NCBI GenBank assembly: GCA_951640195.1
Contig: OX621163.1
Span: 1,178,001 to 1,242,000 of the forward strand
DNA from: Porpolomopsis calyptriformis
Taxonomy: Eukaryota > Basidiomycota > Agaricomycetes > Agaricales > Hygrophoraceae
Direction: 5' to 3'
DNA: 64,000 bases
Each line of letters starts with the position of its first letter. Position 1 is the first letter of the stretch. Made by a program: the position numbers and the translations under genes. Below, piece after piece: positions 10,741-21,687 of the stretch. The notes beneath the pieces were generated by a model. The model was not told where the DNA came from and did not search any database. It saw nothing but the letters and a program-made list of their open reading frames with translations.

Positions 10741-10770
10741 TCAGTTCTCATACACGAAGCAGACGTATCA

Positions 10771-12019
10771 GCAGTTGCAGCAGGGTTTGGTACAATCCCT
10801 GGATAAATGCCCAGGGGCATCGCAGTTATAGCATCACATGGCGTGGTCTGGGTTCTGGGTGCGGGACTGGTAATTTGGGGTTCGGGGTTAGTAATTTGGG
10901 GTGTGGGGTTGGGAGTTCTGGTTTGGGCAGTAGGCGTTGCCTGTGCTTAGTGCAGCGTGGTTTGCAGATTGGACAGCTCAGCTACCATGTTCGCTCTTGA
11001 TCTGCATTTCAACATCCTTGGATGTGTATGGGTCGACAAGTCCAGCAAACACATAGTTCCATTCCTGGGGCATTGATAGCCGCAGGAAGCATGCAAAGAC
11101 TGCATTGTCGATATTGCGGTTCATAAGTGTGAGGTCACAGCGGTATCTCTTCATCTTTTTGATGTGTTCAAGTACGTCATTATCTGAGCTGCTAAGCCTC
11201 GTGTTGATGAGGCTGGATATTGTTAGGGTGTAGTCGGTCATCGTTTGACCAGAAAATAGTCATCTGAGTTCAGTCCAGATTTCGTGTGTGGAAATGTTGG
11301 GGTCAAGTTGCAATACAATATCGCCTTCCATGTTAGTGAGGAGGATGGCTTGGATGAGCGCATCCGCTTGTTTCCAGTATGTTAATTCACTGGGGTCAGT
11401 AGGGGTCAGTAGGGATCCATTACAATATTCGAAGACACCTATGGATTGTAGGGCAGTTTCAGCAATGCAGGACCAGGGGACTATTATGATTCGGTAGTCG
11501 AAGGTTTTACTTCTCACATTGGAGGGGCTGATAAGGAAATAGAATTTAACTAAAGAGTGAGGGAGCTAACTAGGAATTGAACTTAATCTACTAACTAGAG
11601 GTCAGGCTTTATATACTAACTACCTGAGTCATCATGAGTCAGTCATATAGATGATTACAAAGCGGAATCCAGAATGTGACTAGTGAAGAGTCAGAATGAA
11701 GGTACATGTGACTAGTCTCTATATATAAAATGGTAAAGCGGAAGGGTAAATAGAACAGAGACTAATCAAGTATGACTAAATGAAAAAATGAAAAAGTATC
11801 TGTGACAGGGACATAGTTGTTGTCTGAGAGCTTGATTCCTAGTTTATTATAAAATGGAGTGAACTTTGATATCTCCATGGCTGCAGTGATTGTCCAGTGT
11901 TTCGGGTTCATGGTGCCAGATGGGGCATTAGTGCCAGTTGAATGGGTAGTTGATACTCCCACCATTTCTATTGTCTAGAGAGATTTTGAATGAGTGTTAG
12001 GGTTTATGGTGAGCTATCA
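10771..12019 (-). pseudogene. Copia II gag fragment, split by a solo LTR
   Basis: Minus-strand Ty1/copia gag: an N-terminal part (MNPKHWTITAAMEISKFTPF, about 11,808-11,910), then after the LTR insertion YWKQADALIQAILLTNMEGDIV, an SLINTRLSS/LRLSMPQEW segment, and a CCHC knuckle (CYNCDAPGHLSRDC) in a shifted frame near 10,790-10,830. Contains stops and at least one frameshift. It ends at the old solo LTR boundary at 10,770; protease, integrase and RT of this copy are not seen. Confidence 0.8.
11482..11807 (-). repeat. Solo LTR D (326 bp), element II family
   Basis: Perfect GGGAC target duplication (11,477-11,481 and 11,808-11,812) within copia II gag. Shortened relative of the 370-bp LTR, starting TATTATGATTCGG (TG changed to TA). 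The start-like segment GAATTGAACTT (11,574-11,584) is the element II version with a CpG to TpG change. TGAGTCA at 11,625 and 11,635. Confidence 0.88.
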
Positions 12020-12031
12020 GGGCTCATAACC
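12020..12031 (-). promoter_or_regulatory. Copia II primer site matching initiator tRNA-Met anticodon arm
   Basis: The plus strand reads GGGCTCATAACC, the anticodon stem-loop of eukaryotic initiator tRNA-Met, next to the LTR. On the minus strand it contains an ATG that opens a gag-like MSPDSSP before a stop. Confidence 0.65.
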
Positions 12032-12164
12032 TGTGAAAATAAGGGAGTGAATGTCAGTGTCGTGTTCAACCAACCACTACCATATTAGGCCATAATATGC
12101 ATTTTATCTACTACCTATGTGCTTATGTGATGGTACATGTAAACACTCGGAATGTATATCAACA
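12032..12164 (-). repeat. 5' LTR of copia II (about 133 bp)
   Basis: TGTGAAAATA...ATCAACA between the primer site and the gypsy remnant. The right border was set where integrase homology resumes (CACTCTGCCAC); the exact end is uncertain by a few bases. Confidence 0.55.
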
Positions 12165-12289
12165 CACTCTGCCACTTCACAATCACCCTTCTATCTAGAA
12201 TATAGCTATCACCCTCATTTGCCAATCACAATCACTTCTCCAAGTAATGTCCCTACAGCAAACACCTTCCATGAACATCTCACATGTGC

Positions 12290-12965
12290 TGTCAGGACCG
12301 AGGTTCCAAGGGGGTTCTCTGGGCCTAACATGACACAATCTAGGGTTGACAAGTGTTCCAAAGGGCAGTTGGATTCAAGACGGAACCACAGTATGTAGAC
12401 AAGTAAGTCAAAACTAGAGTAGTCTACTATAAAATGCGTATGTTATATATGCATAGTAAATAAAGGGATTTTATGAAGGACTAAGAGGAATGAACATCCA
12501 AGGGTTGTAAGGACCTTGTATGTAAGGGGAAGTCATCTACAATATAGTCTTCAAAGGGGACTCTAACAGAATGTATGGGATGAAAAGTAGAAAGGGAAGA
12601 AAGGGACCATTATGGATGGTCCGAATGGTGGAGTGGCTCAGAGTGCGCAGGACGAGTGCCCTCGGATAGCACACGGCTTTTAGGGATTCCAATGAACCAA
12701 TTTCGGAATGAATCCGATCAGTAGATCTTGAGTTATCTTTGGTTTAGTGCGCAGGACAAGTATGCTCAGATCGCACAAGATGATATGACATCATCCAAAG
12801 GTGCACAGGATGAGTACACTCGGATCGCGCAAGATGATATGACATCATCCAAAGGTGCGCAGGACGAGTACGCTCAGATCGCACAAGATGATATGACATC
12901 ATCCAAAGGTGCGCGAAATGAGTGTGTTCAGATGGTACAAGGTATCAGGTTCGAGATTTCTGACA
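12290..12965. repeat. Solo LTR B (676 bp)
   Basis: Perfect TGTGC target duplication (12,285-12,289 and 12,966-12,970) inside the gypsy remnant integrase. Same family as solo LTR A but with one more minisatellite unit. Confidence 0.9.
12747..12943 (+). repeat. 54-bp minisatellite in solo LTR B (3 full + 1 partial unit)
   Basis: Units at 12,747, 12,801, 12,855 and a partial at 12,909. Same unit as in solo LTR A with one extra copy, and again in one open frame. Confidence 0.9.
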
Positions 12966-13195
12966 TGTGCTCAGAAGAGTGCTGGTGAATCACTATCACA
13001 TGCTGCAGAATCAATGAAAAAGTATGCCAATCAAAAACAGAAACTCTCTCCTTCCTTCAAAGTCAGAGACCTGGCTTGGTTAGATACTAAAAATATCAAG
13101 ATGGCTCAACCTGCCAAGAAGCTAAATAACCAAACAACTGGACCATTCAAGATCCTGAAACAAGTATCAGATCTTGCATATCTTATTGACATTCA

Positions 13196-13383
13196 TTTTA
13201 AGATTACAAGATGGGCACTTAGGATCTCGAGTGGTAGTCCTTAGTTTTTGGTGGTAAAAACTGATGAAATAAGGTTGCATTGGTCAACTAAATAGTCTAT
13301 GCAAAATAAACTTCCTTCCAACAAGCTCATACCCAAACATGCCCAACTGTTCCACCTACGCATGGGTTCATCTACACTTAACA
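13196..13383 (-). repeat. 3' LTR of copia I (188 bp)
   Basis: Near-identical to 33,092-33,279. On its right, minus-strand AAGGGGGAG (13,384-13,392) is the polypurine tract. Confidence 0.9.
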
Positions 13384-13396
13384 CTCCCCCTTGAAC

Positions 13397-14827
13397 CTAT
13401 CGGAGGTTCAATATCTTGATGAAGTTCTCGAATTTCAGTCGTGCCAGGGGTTTTATGAAGATGTCCGCGATCATCTTGCCAGTTGGGACATAGATGACGG
13501 TTACCTCTCCAGCTTCCACAGTCTCGCGTACATAGTGGTACTTAATGTCAATGTGTTTGGTGCATGCATGAAAAGTGTTGTCTTTTGCTAGGGATTTCAC
13601 ACCTAGGTTGTTACAGAAGATTGGTGTTGGTGTTGTGATTGGTCCCAATAATTCTGTGAGGAAACTTCGAAGCCATATGGCTTCTTGTGCTGCATTCGAC
13701 AGCCCTATGTATTCCGCTTCAGTGCTAGATAGTGCGATGATTGGTTGTCATTTGGATGACCATGAGATGGGGCCGCCAGCGAAGAAAAAGATGTAACTGG
13801 AAACTGAGTGTCAGTTGCTTTGAGATGCAAAGTCCAAGTCCGTGTATCCTTCTAATCCAGTTGGTTTTCCGCCAAGGACCAGGCGTTGGTCCTTCACACC
13901 CTTGAGATGTCGCAGTACATGTTTGACTCCCTCCCAATGAGTTAGACCTGGGTTTTGCATGAATTGCAACAGTGTTCACACAGCGAATCTGAGCTGGGGG
14001 AATGACACTAGGTAGGTGTACATGATCTTTCTGATGGCACAGGCATATGGATATCGCGTCATGTCGAGCTGCTCCTTTGGTGTCTTGGGACATTGCTCAT
14101 GCGTGTACACGGCACCAGGGTCTATAGGCATAGATACTAGTCAACAATTGGACATTTTGAACTCTTGGAGTATGGATTCAACATATGCTTTCTGTGAGAG
14201 GGATATCGTTCATGCCTTCCAGTCTCGGATGAGCTCCATACCTAATAGCCAGTGAATCTCTCCAAGATCAGAGATCTTGAAGTACATCCTGAAGCCATCC
14301 TTGAGTTGTTTGATGGAGTGGAGATACCTTGCCGTTATCATCATATTGTCTACAGAGACTCCTACTATGTTCCGTCCAGTCGCATTTTTGAAACACAGAG
14401 TGGTCCGCGTTGGTGCGCTTGAAGCCGAGCACTTGGAATGTCTCACATAACTTGAGGTACTATTTCCTTCCAGCTTGTTTGAGTCTGTAGATGCCCTTTT
14501 GTAGCCGGCAGACCATTCCCTTCTGCACTTCCAAGAGGTAACCTGGCAGGGCTTTCATATATATTTCCTCGTCTAGTTCCACATTAAGGAAGGCACTCTT
14601 GATGTCAATTTGGTGGATTTCCCAGTCTTCTTGGGCTGCTAACGCTAAGATGATTTGTTCGGTTGTAAGTTTTATGCCAGATGCGAAGGTGTCAAAGTAG
14701 TAGACCTGGCTATAACCCTTGGCGACTAATCAGGCTCGAAACGTTGCGATATTCCCGGATGCATCTCGCTTGTGTTGGAATATGAATCTGGAGCCAATGA
14801 TATTGGCATCAGGAGGAGGGTGGACGA
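13397..14827 (-). pseudogene. Copia I RT and RNase H (C-terminal part)
   Basis: RVT_2-type reverse transcriptase resuming after element III with ANIIGSRFIFQHKRDASGN. The active-site segment reads VGVSVDNMMI where YVDD is expected, so a catalytic Asp is lost. The end carries the RNase H motif KHIDIKYHYVRE and stops at 13,397. Stops and frame changes interrupt it. TGTCGTA-type bases at the element III border restore the frame KTWKLVHPPP when the insertion is removed. Confidence 0.85.
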
Positions 14828-15435
14828 TGATACGTCTGCTTCGTGTATGAGAACCGAACACAGAACAAGGTGCGAGGACAACTATAAAGAGTCTCGACAC
14901 AGTCTATGATCGATGATCGTGGAAAGGAAGTCTTCGATCATTCGCGAACGAGATCGATTGGGGAATCGGAAGGATCGGGAAGTCGAAAGAGGAAGTCTTA
15001 GAAGATCTAAAGAGGATCTAGACTCGAGAGCGAGAGAGAAGCGAATATCTAACTTGTTTTATCACTAGCTACAACATACAGTATATATATCTTCTAGTAC
15101 AAGGATCCCTTTGAGTGTATATGATAAAAGGGGAGCCTCTCTAATGATCTAAGGGGAAAGTAGTGAATAGGAATGAAGGAATCAAATGAAAAGGGAGAAA
15201 TAGAAGAGATCAGATGCCTTTGAATAGTGTCTTCCCTTTGATATACAAACTTTCATTCACGTTCGGAAAGCTTCGATCGCGTTCGGAGCGTTCGATGATT
15301 CTCAAAGTCGTTCGGGACATTCGGGAGCTATCGGGAGTGTTCAGAGGGTTCGAGTTCGTATTCGAAGGACTTGATAGGCATCTAGTATTCGTATAGTTGA
15401 ATATACAGTGCTCAGGGGACGGAGGGGTCGTATCA
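14828..15435 (-). repeat. 3' LTR of element III (608 bp)
   Basis: Differs from the 5' LTR by a few substitutions and a 20-bp segment absent from the other copy, probably lost between short GTTCGGA repeats. The LTRs are therefore not identical and the insertion is older than element II. Confidence 0.92.
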
Positions 15436-15460
15436 TCTCCTCCTCACTGAAATGTTGACT
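15436..15460 (-). promoter_or_regulatory. 3' polypurine tract of element III
   Basis: On the minus strand TCAGTGAGGAGGAGA directly precedes the 3' LTR. The same segment recurs at 18,645-18,668. Confidence 0.75.
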
Positions 15461-15470
15461 GTCCTCAGTC

Positions 15471-15515
15471 AATCACGTGATTTGCCAGTAGTTGCCAAGG
15501 CGCGTTTATAAGTGT
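15471..15515 (+). promoter_or_regulatory. Putative promoter of the antisense gene
   Basis: A perfect 12-bp palindrome AATCACGTGATT (15,471-15,482, E-box/Cbf1-Pho4 type core) is followed by a TATA-like TTTATAAG (about 15,505-15,512). Both lie about 90-130 bp upstream of ATG 15,603. Confidence 0.5.
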
Positions 15516-15602
15516 GACCAGCATGTCACATTCATCTTTAGACACGACCGTCTTCAAACCGCATACCACAACACCAAGAAAACCGCGTCAAGCCATTCAA
15601 GA

Positions 15603-17118
15603 ATGTCGAAGAACGTTATTACTATTGCAAAACAGAAGATCAGCGACCAGATGAAGTCGCTTCCGGATGGGGTTGCCGAACCCAAAGATTACAAAATCTG
15701 GGGGCAACAGTTCTGCAAGTTACTGGTGAGTTTTTGTTTTTCTAATCGTTTTCTTCCGCTAATCCATCTTTTAGATCGCATATAATCGGGTTGTAAAGGC
15801 CCTGAAGCAAACATCAATGGACGACGAGGTCGTCGCGTGGCAAAAAGAGGCCCGCGAGACCTTCGACGCTTTCGAAGAGCGAGAGTGGTTGGAATGGGCG
15901 GGGGAGCTGCTGATGCCAAGGTTGGCAGAGGTGGTACGTCGCGAGGCCGAGGAGAAAGCGGAGGCGGAGAGGGTCGAGCGAGAGCGAAGGGCGGAAGAGG
16001 AATGCGAGGCGAGGGAGAGGGCAGAGATGTCTGCGCGGGAGGAACAAGAGAGGGTCGAGCGCGAGGAGCGAGAGGAGTGAGAGCGAGCAGAGCGTGAGGA
16101 ACAAGAGGAGCGAGAAGAACGAGAACGGGAGGAATGGGACGCGGAGGATTGGAAGCGGATGGAGGAAGCCTACAAGAGGCTCCTCCAGTCGCTTATGGAC
16201 GGGAAGATCGATGAGGAGGAATTCCGTCGAGAAACGGAAAAGGTGGCGGGCGAGAGTGGGACGAAGGCAGCGGAGGTGTCGGCAGACACGCCAGACACGA
16301 TGGGGGGGACAACAGAAATGACGGAGGATGGGCACCAGCCCTCGGTTGACGAAGACGAATCGGTGGCAGCAGTGCAATCGCTGACTGCAGAAGAACTGGT
16401 CGAGCGGTCGATGGCGGCGCATCAGGAGAGGATGGCGGCGAAGGGACGGTCGCTCCCTGCGATCACAACGTGGGAGTACCGCAAGCAAAAGGCGGTAGAA
16501 GAGGCTTTGCGCCTGGTCAAGGGCAAAGTAAGTCTCTTTCTTTCTCTTATATTTGTTTTTGCTAACGGACTTCTTTATTTCGCAGTGTGATTTTTGCGAG
16601 AAGGTGGGCGCGGAGTGCGAGATCGGCCCCGCGGATCCGTTATGCGTCAAGTGCGTAACGGATAAGCGCAGCTGCTATTGGAAGGAGGAAACCCGGCTAG
16701 GGAAAAAGTTCAAGCTGCGGCCCAAGGCGACAGTGAAGGGCGCGACCAAGTCGGCGACGGCGGAAGAGTCAAAGAAGGGGGTTCGAAAGTCGGCGAGGGC
16801 CATTTCTTGTAAGTGCTTCTTTTTCTTTTGTTTTCTTTATTCTAATCTCCTCTTTCTATAGGTCCAGTAGTCTATATCGACGAGATGCCACCTTTCGAGG
16901 AGGAGACAGTGGGCGAAGGCTCGAAGGAAACGACGCGGCCGGTCGCGGGTCAGAAAGGGAAGGGGAAGGGGAAGGCAGTCAATGAAGAGAAATCGTGAGA
17001 GGTTTTGGCAGCGATCGCGGAGGAGAAAGCGCGTATAAAGGCGCGAATCATCGTTCTCGAAGAGATTTTGAGGGGTTTAGAAGAGAGGGAAGAGGAGATG
17101 GTCTTAGAGAATCTGTAG
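15603..17118 (+). pseudogene. Antisense accessory gene in element III: coiled coil plus Zn2Cys6-like cluster
   Basis: Four exons (15,603-15,725, 15,775-16,527, 16,586-16,808, 16,862-17,118) with GT-AG introns of 49, 58 and 53 nt, all in phase. Residues 1-60 form a small globular start (MSKNVITIAKQKISDQ). Next comes a long Glu/Arg-rich coiled coil, an acidic linker, and from about residue 293 a cluster C-x2-C-x6-C-x8-C-x2-C-x6-C (CDFCEKVGAEC...CVKCVTDKRSC), the spacing of Gal4-type zinc clusters but without the usual basic run after the third Cys. A Lys-rich and a coiled-coil tail follow. Two TGA stops (16,078-16,080 and 16,996-16,998), the first where CGA fits the repeat, break this copy. Function unknown; DNA binding is inferred from the cysteine pattern only. 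Confidence 0.72.
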
Positions 17119-17330
17119 ACTTGTCTTGAATAATTTGTAGCCTTTAGTCTTTTTCTTATAAATTTTGTATTTCTGTGTCTAAAAAAAATGAAAGAAAGAC
17201 TTTGGAATGAAAAAAGTGCGTAGCGATGTGTTACGGCAGGTTACAAGTCCTCGATCGCAACGCTATTGAGTGGTTCGCTAGCTAGCGAACATTCCATCTC
17301 TCTAAGTCGTGAAGTCGATATGTCAAGGAA
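17119..17330. other. Short spacer between antisense gene and pol end
   Basis: T-rich sequence after 17,118 ending in an A run near 17,181-17,190 looks like a 3' untranslated region of the antisense gene. The two genes converge here. Confidence 0.5.
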
Positions 17331-20300
17331 TCATTCGGGAATTGCGATCGATCTTCGAGTGAAGTATGGGCGATGTAAGACGGATCCATCGAGCTCTGCA
17401 ACAATATAAGCTTTTCCTAGGTTTCGGGATATCACGACTAGGGGTCCTAGGTATCGCGGACGCATCTTCCGATTGAGAGACTTCTCGATTTTCGTGTTCC
17501 GAATGAGTACGAGATCGCCAGTCTTGAAATCGTAGTCGCGAATGATCTTCTCGTGTTTCTTCTCGAATCGAACGGCGGATTGTAGGCGAGCAGCGAGAAC
17601 CTTCGATTGAAGTTGCTCTAAGTCAGCGTCTCGTTTTTGTAGGGCGATCACGCATTGCGATATTAGATCAGTCGTTGAGAGAACTGAATCTGGAGCGGGA
17701 AAGAGATATATCGCTTCAGAGATATCTAGAGGAAGCAATGGCTGAGATCCAGTGATGGCGAAGTAGGGTGAGCATCCCAATCGCTTTCGGGTAGTGACGC
17801 GCTCAGCCCAGAATACAGAGTAGGCTCCGATCAACCATTGCGTCTGATCGCCATCGACGGCTTTGAATAGCAATTGTCGTACGTCGAAGTGGGATCATTC
17901 AACTATTCCATTTGCGCGAGAGTTGTATCCGCTGATGTGAATGTGGTTGATTCAATAGCGCTTGGCGAGGTGATCTACGGCTCCTAAGAAGGCCATTCCG
18001 TTATCCATGACGATTTCTCGAAGAGAGCCCCAGCAGCAGATTATATCCTCGAAGATCCATTCGCCAATCGATTTCACTGTTTCTGAATGAAGCATTTGAA
18101 ATTCGGGATAGTGGGTGAGGGAGCATCGCCCTTGTACTATATATCGAAATGGACCGGATCGGGGCATATGCATCATGTCGACGTAGATTTTGGCGAACAG
18201 GGGAGCTGGCGTGGAGACAGTCGGAGGGACGAGGGCTTGTGTGGTTTGGCGAACCTGACAGGTATGACATGTCCGAATGAACCAGACTATGTCGGGGGCC
18301 ATATGGGGCTACCAGAAGCGTTTGGAAACGATCGATCGGGTAGCGAAGATAGCCTTGTGGCCTGTTCGATCGTGAAGTTCCGTCATGATCGCTAATTGGC
18401 GATCCAGATCGATGACTAATTTGTGAGCGCCTTGTCTATCCTTTCGCCACAGTCGATCGTTGTCAATAAAGAACTCTTCGCAGTATCGTATAAAACTTGC
18501 GTAGTCGCTGTCGGACATGTTGCTTGGTCGTTCGAGATCTGAGAGCCATTTTCGAATGAGGATAAGTCGTCAATCGTCGTGCTGAGCTACTTCCGATTGC
18601 GGAACGATGTTGTATGAATCGGTACGTGGATAGATATGGTCCTCCTCCTCCTCACTGAAATGTTTACTCTGCAAGTAAACTGAGGTGGGCATTCGGAGGG
18701 ATTTCGTTCAGGGCACGGGCGAATCATTGATATGGTGCATTAGTCCATGGACGCGATCGATCCAATCGTCGAAGTCTTTATCGATTGGTTCTTCGTCGTC
18801 TTGGTCATTGGGCTGTCGGGGGTGTCGAGAGAGACTGTCGGGACCATGGTTCGAACCAGCGACGTGTACCAAAGTAAAATGGAACATTAGGATCGCTACG
18901 ATCCATCTGTTAATACTAGCCTGGGGCGCGATGTCTGGGTTCACTAGCATTCCTTTGATATATCGAGCGTCGACTTCTATAATGAGGTTCCTAATGCCGA
19001 TGAGGTATAGTTGGAGCGATCGCAAAGCTCGATAGAGACTGTAGATTTCGAGTTTTGGTTGAGAGAACCATCTTTCTCGATCGTTCAGTGTGATCGAACC
19101 AAATCGATTATAGTACCGTTTCTTTGGGTCGTCGGGATCGCATTGGCAGAGATGAAAGCCAACAGCGATATATGAGGTGTCGACGGCGAGTATGACAGGA
19201 GCGTCAGAAGTATAATCGAGTACTCATAGAGCGGGCGATTCCAAAAGAGCTTGTTTTAAGTCCTCTTGAGCAGCGAGTTGATCGGGACCGAATTCGAAGG
19301 GCATATCTTTCCTAGTGAGCTTGACTAGGTGGTTCGCTCGATGCGCAAAGTTGCGAATGAAAATCCGAATGATGCCAATAGTGCCAAGGAAGGCTCGAAC
19401 TTCGGAGAGGTCTTTACAGGGACCCCAATTTTGGATCGCTGAGACACGCGGTTCGTTGGGTAGTTGTCCTAAGTGAGTACATCGGTGTCTGAGAACGGTG
19501 GTTTCTTCTGCGCACAAGAACGATTTATAGCCTGACATCGTTCCACTGCAGTATTTCATTCGCTGAACTATTCGATTGAGATTCCCGAAGTGTTCCCATA
19601 CGAATCATCGAATTCCGTCGTTCTCTGGAATCGTTTCATAGGATCTGTCGGGAAGTACGTATCGAGTCGCGGGACCCTTTACAGGGATATCATCGATATA
19701 GGGGATCGTAAACTCAGGAATCTCCGGTTGGAGAATATAGGTGACGTCGTCGTGAAAAACAGGCACGGAATTGGTCCATCCCATGGGTAGGGTAACTAGT
19801 CGATGAGCCCCATAGGGTGTTTGGAACGTGGTTAAATCGTGAGACGAAGGCGCGATCACTCGTTCATCATATCCGACGTACAGATCGAACATAGCGCCGC
19901 AGGATTGACCGCCGAACTGTTCGGCCAAGTGTTTGGGGATTGGCGTCACTCCTGAATGTCAAATCGTTACTTGATTAAGTGGTTCGAGACTGTGAACGAT
20001 TCTAAGTTCTTTTCCTCCTTTCTTTAGAATGGTGAACCATCGCGATCGGTAGGAGGAGTTCGAGGGTTCGTAGACACCAGCGTTAATTTTTCGCTGGATA
20101 ACTTTACATACTTCATGGTAGATCCCTGGGGGAATTGGAATATTCTTTTGTACCCAGGGCGTATGTGGTATGACTGGGAGATCGACGGGAGGGAAAAAGT
20201 CGGATCTGAAACGTCCTCATTCGGAGTCATTCCAGGTGAAGGTGAGATCTTGTTTTCTCATGAAATCGTGAAGGAGGGCCCTTTCTTGAGGCCAAAGGAA

Positions 20301-21154
20301 ATCTCCGGGGTGAGCTTTATCGAAAAGCTCCATCCGTTCGATCGTATATCGTTCGGTCAGGGTAAACGTGGGGGGGTTCGGGTTGAGTGTTGGCATATTC
20401 GCGAGTGGATCGCCAAGGATTTTCCGAATGATTCAGAACTTGTCGGGGAGTTCAGCTACTACAGAGTGAACTTTCTTCGAGACGGGTTTATATTTCTTTT
20501 TCGATGCGAGGAAGGTTGCAATTTCCATCGATCGATCGAGACGGTCGGAAACGGAAGGTCGATCGCTAGTTGATCGAGATTTAGAGATAAGGTCAGGGAG
20601 GTCACAAGCGGATAAATAAGCATGGGAAACTGTTGAAACTTTATTTGTTGCGCATAGAGGTGCACAGGAATTGACAGATAGCATAGACATAGTGTGGTCG
20701 TAATCTAGAATTATTGTGATCTCTCCTTGATCAGGAATCAAATCCTCGATGAGCGAAAATCCGAACGGTGCTTTGGCAGTCCTCGTGGAACTGTTGGAAT
20801 CGTGACAGTCCTTCCGCTATTCGGATTGCAAATGGTGATCATCTGGTTTTCGTCGGCGAAGTTCTTGACAAGGCTTTGAGCTAAAACGTCAAACGGTCTT
20901 CCGAGCAAGATATCGTAGGCGGGAGCGCAAATGACATGGATTTGAAGGTACAGGGTTATGTTGCCGATCTGACAGGGGACATTTCTCGCGAGACCTAACG
21001 ACTGGTCTATTTTGCCGTTGGCCGATTGCATGTTTAGTTGGATAGTTGGGTCGTAGATCAGTCCTAGGTCGTGACAAACAGCTTCGGACATAGCGATTAT
21101 CTGAGATCCAGGATTGACGATGCATTCGATTGTTTCTTTATGATCGATCAACAT
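17331..21154 (-). pseudogene. pol of element III (PR-RT-RNaseH-IN)
   Basis: The protease segment (20,738-21,154) reads IECIVNPGSQIIAMSEAVCHDLG then LARNVPCQIGNITLYLQIHV. The family has DPG at this place as far as I know, so the catalytic Asp appears changed to Asn. RT contains YIDDIPVKGP (about 19,690); RNase H-like VDTSYIAVGFHL and IEVDARYIKGML follow. Integrase has H..TGHKA/CHTCQVRQ and IVMDNGMAF, ending at 17,331. From about 20,741 down all segments share one frame interrupted by several stops; the protease is in another frame. No chromodomain was seen. Confidence 0.87.
18645..18668 (-). promoter_or_regulatory. Internal copy of the polypurine tract (candidate central PPT)
   Basis: 23 of 24 bases match the 3' PPT region at 15,437-15,460. 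Lies between RNase H and integrase and encodes HFSEEEED in the pol frame. Confidence 0.6.
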
Positions 21155-21687
21155 GACGATCGATCAGAGAGCGTGCGATTCCTTTGCGACGGTAACGGTG
21201 TGAGGGGTTTCATCGGATGAGAGAGTGTTCAAATATGATTCGTAGGGGTCGGGCACGGTGATCGAGCAATCGTCGTCGCAATAAGGGAGGGCGTTGTTCG
21301 GAATTGCTTCCACTTCGACGGTTTTGACCGCGATTGGTCGACTAGGCAGCTGAGTTCGTTTAGGGGTTACTGCCTCTCGAACCTTCGATCGGACTTCGGG
21401 TGAGGGGATAACAACTCTTCAGGGGAAAGCGTGACGCAAGGGGTTTTCATTGAACGAGTATAGATGTCGGAGGCGATCTTGGTGTCTTGGATCGGCGCTT
21501 GAGTGTGGTACGAGGGGTCTCTGTCTCTTTTCGCCATCGGAGAGCCAAAGTTCCGGACATGGGGCGGTACGTAGTTGGACTCTTTTGCTTTCGCGAACAG
21601 ATGTTCCGTTGTAGTAGGCTGAGTCAGGGTGGTCGTGGTCAGAGCGTTCGATGGTTTGTCAGTCGCTTTCTCTTTTTCGGGTTCTTG

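Larger units (their letters stand above)
9543..10770 (+). repeat. Old solo LTR of the element III family, split by two insertions
   Basis: Pieces 9543-9914, 10,358-10,566 and 10,741-10,770 align in order to the reverse complement of the LTR at 14,828-15,435. Many positions are changed CpG to TpG or CpA relative to the copy at 6071-6621. Interrupted by the solo LTR at 9915-10,352 and the 174-bp insert at 10,567-10,740. The left end is degraded (TAACATGACC for TGATACGACC). Confidence 0.85.
12165..13195 (+). pseudogene. Old plus-strand gypsy remnant: integrase C-terminal part
   Basis: 12,165-12,289 encodes HSATSQSPFYLEYSYHPHLP. 12,971-13,195 continues with SAGESLSHAAESMKKYANQK...GPFKILKQVSDLAYLIDI. 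These match element I integrase residue by residue. It is split by solo LTR B and ends at the copia I insertion; the chromodomain part resumes at 33,280. Strongly CpG-depleted relative to element I. Confidence 0.87.

Noticed and set aside
7506..12943. 54-bp repeats as a CRISPR-like array
   Set aside because: Head-to-tail units without spacers, inside LTRs bounded by target duplications, in a eukaryotic genome.
15814..16650. Long minus-strand frame (278 codons) opposite the antisense gene
   Set aside because: Low-complexity Leu/Arg/Pro shadow of the Glu/Arg-rich coiled coil; the spliced plus-strand reading has introns in phase and a cysteine cluster.
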